Notes under the pieces: model-generated
What the model was told of the DNA's origin: nothing
Databases searched by the model: none
What the model saw: only the letters and a program-made list of their open reading frames with translations
Made by a program: the position numbers and the translations under genes
Assembly: GCA_027627225.1 (NCBI GenBank)
Contig: CM051027.1
Coordinates: forward strand, 41,849,618-41,913,617
Direction of reading: 5' to 3'
Length of the DNA stretch: 64,000 bases
From: Congeria kusceri
Taxonomy: Eukaryota > Mollusca > Bivalvia > Myida > Dreissenidae
In this document: positions 52,351-63,300 of the stretch, in pieces
How the letters are laid out: every line of letters begins with the position of its first letter
Numbering within the stretch: position 1 is the first letter of the stretch

Positions 52351-54234
52351 TTAGTTCACCCGAGCACAAAGTGCTCATGGTGAGCTTTTTTGATCGCCCG
52401 TTGTCCGTCGCCCGTGCCTACTTGTGTCCGTTGTCATCTTCTCCTAAATCACTTGGCAGACTTTCACCAAACTTCACAGGAATGATCATTGGGTGACCGT
52501 CTTTCAAAGTTGTTCAAATCGTTATGTCCGCTGCATATGTAGGTCACCAGAGCTAAAAATAGATTTAAAAAGTGTAAACTTGAACAATCTTCTCTGAAAC
52601 CACAGGGCCCAGAGGTTTCATATTTGGTATGTAACATTCTATAGTGGTCCTCTACAAATATTGTTCAAATTATGCTCCAGGGGTCAAAACGGGCCATGCC
52701 CTGGGGGTCACATGGTTTATATAGAATATATAGCAAAATGACTTTAAAAATCTTCTCCTCTGAAACCACAAGGCCCAGAGGTTTCATATTTGGTATGTAA
52801 CATCCTATAGTAGTCCTCTACAAAGATTGTTCAAATTATGCCCCTGGGGTCGAACTGGCCATGTCCCGGAGGTCACATATATATAGAATATAAATGACTT
52901 AAAAAAATCTCCTCTGAAACTGCAAGGCCCATAGGTTTCATATTGGTATGCAACATCCTTTAGTGGTCCTTTACAAAGTTTGTTCAAATTTTGCTTCTGG
53001 TGTCAAAACGGGCCACACCCCGGGGGTCACATGGTTTCTGTAGACTTAAATAGCAAAAGGACTTTAAAAATCTTTTCCTCTGAAACCACAAGGCCCTGGG
53101 ATTTCATATTTGGTATGTAACATCCTATAGTGGTCCTCTACAAAGATTGTTCAAATTATGCCCCTGGCGTCAAAACTGGCCACGCCCTGGGGGTCACATG
53201 GCTTATAAAAGCTTCAATAGCAAAATGTCGTCAAAAATCTTCTCTGAAACTGCAAGGCCCAGAGGTTTCATATTTGGAATGTAACAACCTATAGTTGTCC
53301 TCTACAAATATTGTTCAATTTGTGCCCCTGTGGTCAGAACTGGCCACACCCTGGGGGTCACATGATTTATATAGACTTAAATAGCCAAATGACTTTAAAA
53401 ATCTTCTCAGAAACCGCAAGGTCTAGAGGTTTCTTATTTATAGAGGTTTTACATACTTGTAACATCTTATAGTGGTCCTCTACAAAGATTGTTCAAATGA
53501 TGCCCCTGGGGTCAAAACTGGCCACGCCCCGGGGGTCACATGGTTTATATAAACTTCAATAGCAAAATGTCTTTAAAAATGTTCTCTGAAACCGCAAGAC
53601 CCAGAGGTTTCGTATTTGGTATGTAACATCCTATAATGGTCCTCTACAAAGATTGTTCAAGTTATGCCCCATGGGTCAAAAATGACCACATCCCAGGGGT
53701 CACATGGTTTATATAGACTTCAATAGCAAAATGACTTCAAAATTATTCTCCTCTGAAACTGCACAGCCTAGAGGCTTCATATTTGGTATGTAACATCGTA
53801 TAGTTGTCCTTTACAAATATTGTTCAAATTTAATGCCCCCGGGGTGAAAACTGGTCACGCCTCGGTGGTCACATGGTTTGTATAGACTTAAATAGCAAAA
53901 TGACTTAAAATCTTCTCCTCTGAAACGGCAAGGCCCACAGCTTTCCTGTATTTTTTACGTAACATTGGATAGTGGTCCTCTCCAGAGATTGTTCAAATTA
54001 TGCCCCTGGGGTCAAATCTGGCCATAGCCCAAGGGGCCACATGGTTTATATAGACGTAAATAGCAAAATGACTTAACATCTTTACCTGAAACCGCAAGGC
54101 CCAGTGGTTTGTTCAAGATTGTTACTATATTGCCCCTGGGATAAAAATAAGCCACGCCTTGGGGATGCAAATTCATATTGGGTTACAAGGTCTCAGGTGA
54201 GTGTACTAGGGCCTTAGGGCCCTCTTGTTGTTGT
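52351..54234 (+). repeat. Family-A element A12, about ten tandem modules
   Basis: Head TTTAGTTCACCCGAGCACAA and AGTGCTCATGGTGAGC, with CCGTTGTCCGTCG. Modules of about 156-170 bp ('tatttggtatgtaacatcct', 'agtggtcctctacaaagatt', 'tgcccctggggtcaaaactg', 'gggggtcacatggtttatat'). The 3' end is TCTCAGGTGAGTG, AGGGCCTTAGGGCCCT and CTTGTTG. Confidence 0.87.
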
Positions 54235-54639
54235 TTTTTTATGTTTGTTTATGACATTATATGCCTTAACTATTTTACGGATAGAAGACCACATTGTAAA
54301 AAAGATAACCATATTGTAGCTTGTTTTATCTTAAAGTGTCATCTTCTATAAATAAAGATATTATTATTATTATTATTATTATAGATCTTTATACTCGGGT
54401 AAGTTGTTTAGTTCCATTTGGCTGTCTTGTTATAAATAATTAGGATGCCTTAAACTCAGGTGAGCGACCTAGGGCAATCGTGGCCCTCTTGTCCTAGACA
54501 AGCTACTTGTCTACATCCTAGTAATTCACATAAGTTGTAAATGTAGGTCTACATACCTCCACTTCGCCCGATAAACAACTACGCCTCGACACCGAAACCA
54601 GACAGAGTTCAGAAGTCGTCCGATGGATAGCAGCACATG
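54235..54639. other. Unassigned, (ATT)n and a family-A 3' end
   Basis: 54360-54383 is (ATT)8. 54454-54492 reads CTCAGGTGAGCG, AGGGCAATCGTGGCCCT and CTTGTCC. Confidence 0.6.
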
Positions 54640-55400
54640 GAGAAAAACGACCTGAATTTTTGTGTTTTAAATATACAAGGACTTATTTGTCGCAGATATA
54701 ACAAACTCGAATAAAATGATTTTAAAGTAATATTTTTACAAAAATGACATTGTCTTATTGACAGAAACGTGGTCAAATGTTGTCAAATGAAATCTATAAC
54801 TTTAATGTGGAAGGTTTTGACTATTTTATTGCACATAGAACACTAAAAAATAAACAGGCGGTTAGAGATAGCGCAGGTCTAAGACCGTCATATCATCTAT
54901 GTAAAAAAATCAATCCGTAAATTTAGTTTATTGTTTATTGGTAAGGATAAAAAGTCAGTGTGTTAATATGAATGATGATTTGATTGTTTGTCTATGTGAT
55001 AATGTACCATCCAATAGTAGTAGAGAGGGTGTTACTGTTAATAATATGAATATTTTTGAATATATTGTGTCTGATTTGTTAAATTTTGAACACGAATATG
55101 GAAGATGTAATTTTATTACTACTGAATGATTTTAAAGTAAATGAATTTTTATATACACTTTAGATATGATGCCCGAAGATTACAGAATGGATACCTTTAT
55201 CAGTAGAAATACACAAGATGCTATCATAAACGAAAATGGAAAGTTGCTAATTGAATTTTGTAAACATACGGGCTTACGTATTATGAACGGTCGAATAGGT
55301 GTTAATAAAGATATTGGCAAATACACGTGTTAAACAGAACAGGTCAAGTCTTGTTGATTGTGTGTTGTGTAAACCAGAACCCTATAAAAAATTAATGAAA
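54640..55400 (+). pseudogene. Non-LTR retrotransposon (LINE) endonuclease domain, fragment
   Basis: Broken frames give successive landmarks of an apurinic-type endonuclease: LNFCVLNIQGL, DIVLLTETWSN, LIVYVKKSIRKFSLLFIG (54888-54945), DLIVCLCDNVPSNSS, YRMDTFISRNTQDAIINENG, KLLIEFCKHTGLRIMNGRIG and SSLVDCVLCKPE. Several frameshifts and stops occur. The reverse transcriptase that should follow is absent. The end (KLFAFVKNRAISG) recurs at 12537. Confidence 0.8.
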
Positions 55401-55539
55401 TTGTTTGCATTTGTCAAAAACAGGGCTATTAGTGGTCTATTGTGGTCAACATGTAGCTTCAAACATATGTTAACATTCTATTAAATTTTTAAGAACCATC
55501 ATGCATGATGCCTTAAACTCGGGGGGAGGCGGGGGGGAC
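55401..55539. other. Short spacer
   Basis: It contains a G-rich run (ggggggaggcggggggg). No feature. Confidence 0.4.
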
Positions 55540-56960
55540 CTTTATGGGAAGCTTTATTACAAAGAGGAGGTCTGGCTGAAATTCAACGAAACTTAATGGC
55601 AAGTTTCATTACCAAGAGGAGGTGTTCACATTGCCAAAACGTTCTGCTGCAATGATTTTTCTCAGAGTTATGGAACTTTGAAGATTTCTGAAATTTGTAT
55701 ATAGTGCACAATTCTTTTCCCGCTGTTTTTCAGCAACTACTGGCCAGATTTCATATAAACAGTTTATGGAAAGCTTCATTGCCAAGAGGACGTGTAAATA
55801 TTACAAGGACGTTCTGCTTCAATGATTGTTATGGCCCCAAAAAGTTGGAGGCATTAAGCATTGCACTTGTCTGTCTGTATATATGTACCGAAATTGTGTG
55901 GACTCAACTCCTCTTTAACTGCTTGGCGGATTTTGTTTGCTCTAACTAGATGAAGGAATTTATGTTGCGACCAATTTTGGCAGAATTATGGCCCTTTGTT
56001 TTTTTTTCCACTATAGAATATATACTTCCCAAAATTTTGTGGACTTAACTCCCCTTTAACTGCTTGGCAGATTTCGCTAAACTTGCACAGCTGAAGAACC
56101 TTAACGTGTTGGTGATTGTAAAGGAAGGAATTTTGTCTGCGACCACTTTTGGCAGAATTATGGCCCTTTGTCATTTTTTCCACCTAAGAATACATTTGAA
56201 AATAATTTTGTGGAGACAAAAATTAGTGTTCATGACACGCCCTTTGTCTGTGTCCAAACATGTATAGTGGGGGCGTCCATGTCTGTGACACATCTAGTTC
56301 TTTGAGTTCTTATACTTTGAAGATTTCTGAAATGAAAATATAGTGCACAATTCTTCTCCTGGCTATTTCTCAGCATAACTGGCCAGATTAAAATGAAACG
56401 TTATAGGAAAGCTTCAAGAGGAAGTGTGCATATTACCATGATGTTCCGCATCAATGATTTTTCTCGGAGTTATGGGACTTTGAAGATTTCTGAAATTATT
56501 ATAGTGCACAATTCTTGTCGGGGCTATTTCTGGAAAACTACATTCCAGATTCCAGTAAAACTTTATGGGAAACTTCATTGCCTGGAGGAAGTATGCGTAT
56601 TACCAGGATGTGCCGCTTCTGTTCTATTTCTTTGGACTGCTGTATACAATTCAAAGATACTTGATGGAAAGTTAATAACTAGGATGAGATTACCATATTA
56701 CAGTAAAGATCTATCAATTTGATTTATGTTACATTGTGGACCTGTGATTTTTATTTACAATTTTGCTTCATCTGCATGTTCATGTGGTATTTGTGTGGTA
56801 TGTTCACATACAGTTTTGATGTCAGATTTAGTCCTGCAGTTCTTCTGATTTTTAGTCATTTTAATATCTCTGCCCTTCTCATTGCATTTATATTGCTTGA
56901 AAAATTGCATTTGAACATCCATCAGTTTTACTGTTATCCTCATTTTGTAGACTGTTGTTT
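55540..56960 (+). repeat. Family-D element D3, degenerate, with family-F insert
   Basis: Family-D modules ('cattaccaagaggaggtgt', 'ctcagagttatggaactttg') run before and after a family-F insert. The end is 'acatccatcagttttactg' then ttatcctcattttg, corresponding to the D hairpin end. The head is missing. Confidence 0.75.
55826..56295 (+). repeat. Family-F modular element nested in D3
   Basis: Head TTATGGCCCCAAAAAGTTGG and AGGCA, with TGTCTGTCTG. Two modules of about 130-150 bp ('aactcc(t/c)ctttaactgctt', 'ttttggcagaattatggccc'). The 3' end is GGGGGCG, the hairpin ATGTCTGTGACACAT (56269-56283 approx.) and CTAGTT. Confidence 0.75.
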
Positions 56961-58439
56961 TTACGACAGTCTTATGTTGTGGGAACCGAAGGTAGGCTTC
57001 AAGTATCTACTTTTAGACTCGACAAGTGAATGTATTACTGCTGGCATCAGCGTAGCAACATATTAATAAATGCAGGCGGCATAATTTGTTCTAATAAGTA
57101 CACATACTATACTAGACTTTATTTCTATGTCTCATGATTTCATTGTACTTTCAGACATTTTGAAAACACAAGGAAACCAACGAAAAATTGATCCAGTCAA
57201 CCATCGGGAAACACAAAATATAGCACAATGTTTCGTACCGAGTGCATTAAGATGAGCTATATTACACACACACACTATATTACTTTTATTTTTGCATTTT
57301 CAACAGTAATGTGTCTAAGAAGCAAGTTAACAGAAGCAAAATGTGCTGTGTTCAGTAAAAAACAATAACGGAAATTTGATTTCTCCAATGTTGTGTAAGC
57401 TACGTTACATTCATATAGCTGTTTATGATCCACAAGAGCCATAGTGAGTATTCTGTTATCCATTTTATGTTCTCAAGTTGAATAAGTCATCGCCATCAGT
57501 AGCATTGTATCTGTACAGGATGTACACAAATAATAGCGAAGAATAATATTTGGCTGTTGACAGCTTGTTCGTTTACATTAAACCTGGTCAACTGTGTTGC
57601 TCCTACCACAGAATCCAACTGCCTCTGCATTGGTCGCTGCCTTACAAGTACATACTAGTACATGGCATCACTTTTATGGTGGTGATAATGATGATGGTGA
57701 TGACAATGATGGTGAGCGTGATAGTGAGGATGAGGATGATGCTAATGATGATTATGATGACGCTGTTGCTGATGATGATGATGATAATGATTATGACGAT
57801 TGTGGTGAAAGTCATAGTAATGTAATGTACATATTCTTATCTTACAAGTAAACATTGTCCGAATTCACTCCCCGTCCGAATATTAGTACTCGATATAATT
57901 GTTGTTATTGCTTTGTCTATAAAATCCATTGTTTTAGCAGGATATTGTACTACAAACTTGAATGAATTTAAAGCTTTGTATTTACCTCCGGTTTAGTCCA
58001 TTTAACGTTGATTGTTGACAGAATAATCCATTTTTGCACAGTACCAAAATTCCTGCACTGTATTACGGCTGCAGCAATGTACATTGTTTACTACACGCGT
58101 CGGAATATGATGGAATGTTATTAAATGCATTTTATCCTTAAAGACTTGTCAAGATGTTAATAATAGCTTTTCTTGGTGCATTATAAGATTATTTATATTA
58201 TAAATTGCATATTGTTCATACATGTTTATTGTTAAACCTTAATGGTTCACTAGGAACTATTTGAGACGCTGGCTGCGTAGGAATTACTGAAGTTGTCATG
58301 ATGCAGCATTTCAAATTGTATTGTTATAAATGCATATTTAAAGCTACTGTTGCTTTGATATATAGAGTTTGACTTCTTCTATGATTAAGAAGTAATATTT
58401 ATGTGATTGTTAATTTATTGGAATAGTAGTTTTAATTAT
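56961..58439. other. Unassigned intergenic sequence
   Basis: No gene recognised. 57672-57830 is a low-complexity (GAT)n-like tract giving an Asp-rich or Met-rich reading on the + strand. The rest is AT-rich. Confidence 0.5.
57672..57830. repeat. GAT/GATGAT-rich microsatellite tract
   Basis: Imperfect GAT repeats, for example gatgatgatgatgataatga. Open frames across it are composition artefacts. Confidence 0.75.
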
Positions 58440-59054
58440 TGTTAAGGAATAGCCACATTACTTCCTTATATGCTGCAGGATGCTGCACGATTCTGATTGG
58501 TTGCAGCTGAATCTGCAGAATCTGATTGGCTGCAGCCAAATCTGCAGCATCCGAAAGGGTATATAAGGAGGTTCTCCTCTCAGTTTTGGCAACAGTTGCT
58601 AACAACAAACATCACTGTTCACTATATAGAAAACCTTAAAAGTAAGAACTCAAACATTATAAAAATCCTGAACAACATTAAAGGTACGATTTCAAAACGC
58701 ACTTAACTATTTTCTAACGCTCTAACAATATATTTATTCTATTAACAGCTGATTATTATTAAAGTTATAATAATATACTAAAGAACGTTTCTAGGAACTA
58801 TTTTATGATACTTGTAAAGATATTTCAAAAACTGAGCAACTGTTCGCCAAACGTTCGTCATTACTGTACCGCCATTCTGAATAAACCGAAATGAACATAA
58901 TTATTATGTTATCGATATTATGAAAATAGATCTACGAATAAATGATGATTTTTGAAACTTTAATTCATCTCCGTCTTTACTAGAGTTTGCTGCCAGACTC
59001 AAACTCTAATCGACACTGATATTATCAAGAATCTTCATTGTAAGGTAGCTTACA
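58440..59054 (+). repeat. Candidate 5' LTR
   Basis: Starts TGTTAAGG and ends GCTTACA, three bases before the primer site. U3 has an inverted arrangement (CCTTATAT.GCTGCAG at 58464-58478 versus CTGCAGCAT...ATATAAGG at 58542-58568) enclosing two CTGATTGG(T/C)TGCAG repeats. TATATAA is at 58560-58566. AATAAA signals occur near 58881 and 58938. The 3' LTR is outside the window, so the left boundary is inferred. Confidence 0.65.
58560..58566 (+). promoter_or_regulatory. LTR TATA box
   Basis: TATATAA downstream of inverted CCAAT boxes (ATTGG at 58496-58500 and 58525-58529). Position fits a U3 promoter. Confidence 0.6.
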
Positions 59055-59057
59055 AAT

Positions 59058-59075
59058 TGGTGTCAGAAGTGGGAT
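59058..59075 (+). promoter_or_regulatory. Primer binding site, tRNA-Leu
   Basis: TGGTGTCAGAAGTGGGAT is complementary to the 3' end of animal tRNA-Leu(CAA), including CCA. Confidence 0.85.
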
Positions 59076-59196
59076 CATTTTTTTAAAAGTGATTCCTCTT
59101 GAACCACACGTCTGTAAAGTAAAGTAATTAAGAAACAAACACTATTTAATTATTATTGTTTAACGTTTATTGACACCTCTATACATAAAGTATCTG

Positions 59197-60329
59197 ATGG
59201 CTTCCCCTGACCCCGACGTTTCGTTCGACAGTGTTCCTTCGGTGACCAACACCGTTGACGAGGTAGGGAACGAGAGTAGCAGTGCGCATGTAGATGACGT
59301 GCAGCACCGACGGCGCCGCGACGACGCACATCACATTACATTCCGGGATGCACACAGTCCTGTGATGAGACGTTCCGGTCATGATAGAACAAATAGCATT
59401 CAACACGACACGCACAACACATCTTTTGATCATGGTGACACTCACTACAATTACATGCCACCACCACCACCCATACACCACACACTTATTAAACCGGACA
59501 TGTATGACGGGAACAGTTCGTACGAACAGTATGCGTCACATTTCGAGGACTGCTCAGAATTATCTGGTTGGGACAATCGTACGAAAGTTTTGATGTTGGC
59601 CGCCAGTTTAAGAGGCGCAGCCAGAAGTTTCTATATGAGCCTTACGGAGAACGAGCGCCGTAATTATTACATGTTGACACAACGCGCCTGTCCGAACGCT
59701 TTGGTAGCAACAGTAAGCACCAATGTATGTGGTTGAATAAATTAGAAAACAGACGACGCGCAAAAGGCGAGAGCATTGCGTCACTTGCAGACGACTTGCG
59801 CCAGCTTTGTCAAAAAGCTTACTCTGATCTTGACCATCGCTCGCAGGAAAAACTTGCATTAAATCAGCTGTACAAACTCGTTCCAATTGAAATGAAATGC
59901 CGTTGCATGGATCACGATTGCTCAACCGTAAACGAGGCCGTTTCCGTGATTGAAAGGTACGAATCCATATTAGGAGCACCCGTATCTGCTCAAAGCATTA
60001 GGGCGGTTGACTCCGACAAGCAACAGACTGATATTGAATCAGTTATAAAGCGTATCGAAGCGCGACTGAATAAGATCGAAACCTCTGTTATGCATGCACC
60101 AAAGGTACACAACAATAAAAGCGGGATATCATGCTTTGGATGCAACTCTCCGGACCATCTGTAGGCATCGTGTCCTCAAAATGCAAATCGCGGACCGCGA
60201 CGTAACCGGGCGAATAATACCCGAAGTGCAAGCAGCAACATGTCCACTCATCCACAGCAATCTATTTCTCAGAGCAATTTTTATGTTAAGGGCAACCCAT
60301 CTGGGGCCCACGTTCAGGGAAACTGTTAA
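59197..60329 (+). pseudogene. gag: gypsy gag, frameshifted, with stop in the zinc knuckle
   Basis: Likely start is MASPDPDVSF at 59197; an upstream in-frame ATG exists at 59170. Frame 1 runs to about 59690 through a capsid-like region (KPDMYDGNSSYEQYASHF, SLRGAARSFYMSLTENE). The protein then continues in another frame from about 59692 (ERFGSNSKHQCMWLNKLENR). A zinc knuckle CFGCNSPDH is interrupted by TAG where the spacing C-x2-C-x4-H-x4-C requires a residue (about 60162-60164). The same frame then runs to TAA at 60327-60329. Two lesions make it inactive. Confidence 0.82.
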
Positions 60330-63300
60330 GTGCTGACTCTGAAGGCCGGGAGCCAGCAGTATTACAAAATAGGCCTGCATTGTTAAGGGAAGCTAGTGAA
60401 ATTCACACGACGCGATCGGGTTCACATTTTAATAGATTTGATAACGGGTTTTATGTTACATGTAACGTATGTTCAAAACCTGTCAATTTCTTAATTGATT
60501 GTGGAGCTACAACTTCTCTTCTTTCTGATACAATGTTTTCATCACTTGGTACCGAATGTTCTTTTCACCTTCGGCCGGTGCCCAATGTTCTTAAAACGGT
60601 TAACGGGGAACCAGTGCCTGTTACCGGAAGTGTTGATTTGATTGTTGAAATGTGCGGTGAGCGTTTTGACATCTCATTCGTTGTATGTGCCATTGAGGCT
60701 GATGGCATTTCAGGTCAAGACTTCTTGAAGCAGCATGTTGATAATATCAACTATAAGAGGTCGTGTTTGGTGATCGGTAATAATGCGGTTCCACTATGGA
60801 CTGGTGGTGAAGCCAATCAAGTGTGTAGAGTGGAATGCATGCAAACCATATCTGTGCCTGCACATACAATAATGTTGATACCGGTCAAAATCCCCATGAA
60901 AGAACATCTAGCTGAACTTGGCTATGTAGAGCCTTCATTTGATCTGATGGCGAGGTCCGATATTGCTGTTATCGGCGGCATTGTTGACACATCTTCCAAC
61001 ACAGTTAATATGCATTTATTAAACTATGGGAATTCAGATGTTACAATTCACAAGCATACAAATTTAGGGTTTTGTGAATCATACTTTGAACCAAGTTGTT
61101 CTGTTGAACGTATTGCGTCTGTACAGAAAACTAGCGATATTGTTTCTCTTCCTGATCACCTTACTGATTTATACAAACGAAGTTCTACACACCTTTCTGA
61201 TTCAGAGAAACACGATCTTTATAACCTCCTGTGTAAATATCACACTACTTTTTCTAAAGACTCTGGTGACATTGGTCATACCAATCTTGTCCAGCACAGT
61301 ATCAATACTCAAGACGCAGCCCCCATTCGTCAGCCACCCAGACGTCTGCCACTGGGCAAACGTGAAATTGAAAAGGAAGAAATTAACAAAATGCTGGATC
61401 GTGGTATTATTGAGCCTTCTAGCAGTGCATGGGCCAGCCCTGTTGTGTTGGTCACCAAGAAAGACGGTACCCCCAGGTTCTGTATTGATTATCGTAGGCT
61501 AAATGACGTCACTGTTAAAGATGCCTACCCACTCCCTAGAGTTGATGATTGTATAGATGCCTTGTCTGGTTCAAAATATTTCAGTTCTCTCGACTTGAAC
61601 AGTGGATATTGGCAGGTCGCCATGAAGCATGAGGACAAAGAGAAGACAGCATTTGCTACAACGATGGGTCTATATCAGTTCACGGTTCTGAGTTTTGGTT
61701 TAGCGAACGCTCCCAGTACTTTCGAGCGATTGATGGAGAATGTATTAAGAGGCTTGCAATGGGTTGAATGTCTTTTGTACATGGATGACATAATTATACC
61801 AAGTGGGACAGTCAGTGAGGGATTGTCCAGGCTTGAGCACATACTACAGCGGCTACAGCAAGCAAACCTTAAGTTAAAACCCTCAAAGTGTGTCTTCTTT
61901 CAGAAGCAGGTCAAGTTCCTTGGTCATCTTGTCTCAGAAGACGGTGTTGCAACTGATCCCGACAAAATTGCTGCCGTCCACAATTGGCCCACTCCACACA
62001 ATTCAAAAGATGTCAGATCCTTTCTTGGACTTTGCTCCTATTACCGACGGTTTGTTGACGGCTTTGCCAAAATTGCACGAACGCTGCATAAAGTCACTGA
62101 GAAAAACTGCAAATTTGAATGGACTGACGAATGTTCAAGATCTTTTGATACTCTAAAATCTGCTTTAACTTCTGCTCCAATCCTTGGTTATCCCATCCCG
62201 AATTCCAAATTCATATTGGATACTGATGCATCTGATAAGGCCACAGGAGCTGTATTGTCCCAAATTCAAAATGGTCAAGAAATTGTAATTGCATACCACA
62301 GCAAAAGTTTAAATAAACACGAGCAAAACTACTGTGCAACTCGTAAAGAGCTTCTTGCAGTCGTTCACGCACTTTATGTGTTTCATCACTACTTGTATGG
62401 ACAGCCCGTGTTACTACGCACAGCGAATGCTGCTGTATCATGGATGCGAAATCTTAAGCGTCCTATAGGTTAAGTTGCACGATGGCTCGAGACTTTAGGA
62501 ACTTACAACTTGACTGTTACTCATCGTGCGGGTTCAAGTCATGCCAATGCTGATGCGTTATCTCGGTCTCCTTGCTCGAAGTGTGCCACACAGGAGAGTA
62601 GAAACACCACTGTTGACAGTGATGATGATCATAATAATACTGATGTATGCAGGATGGTCCCTTATGAGTGTGATTCAACATCAGTCATTGATCCACCATC
62701 AACCCCAACCCTTTGTTCCACTGCACGCGCAGTAACAAGGTCACAAACAAAATCGGATTCCATTCCTAAGTCCACAATGGCAACTTCAGACTGGACTATT
62801 AATAATATTGCTGCAGCTCAGTTAGATGACCCATCGTTGAAAATAATCATTGAGTCTTTGCAAACTTCCGTTAGACCTAGCTGGAAAGAAATCAGCAGCT
62901 ACAATTCCAAGACCAAAACACTCTGGATAATGTGGGACCGCCTTTTGTTAGATTCAAACGTCCTTTATCGAACATGGTATGAAGGCGAAGAACCCCGAAG
63001 GCAAATAGTTGTGCCAGAATTGCAGCGAAATGATGTACTGCGGTACTTTCATGATATCCCCAGTGCTGGTCATCTTGGCGCAGACAAAACGCTCAATAAG
63101 GTACGTCAAACCTTCTACTGGCCTGGTATTAAGGCAGATGTTGAAAAGTATTGTACAACATGTGACGCGTGTGCTTCTCGAAAACCCTTGAAACCACCCA
63201 AAGCACCTCTAGGTGAAGCTAAAGTCTACGGACCAATGGAACGACTTGCTGTAGATATATATGGGCCACTTCCTAGAACCGAGTCCAACAATTCATTTAT

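Noticed and set aside
854..56960. Hammerhead ribozymes in the tandem modules (retrozyme-like)
   Set aside because: I looked for CTGATGA followed by GAAA cores, which occur in some bivalve tandem repeats. The few CTGATGA strings (for example near 7530 and 48460) lack the required stems.
57550..57851. Asp-rich or Met-rich small proteins
   Set aside because: They arise from GAT repeats. No start context, no domain, and two overlapping frames are both open for the same trivial reason.
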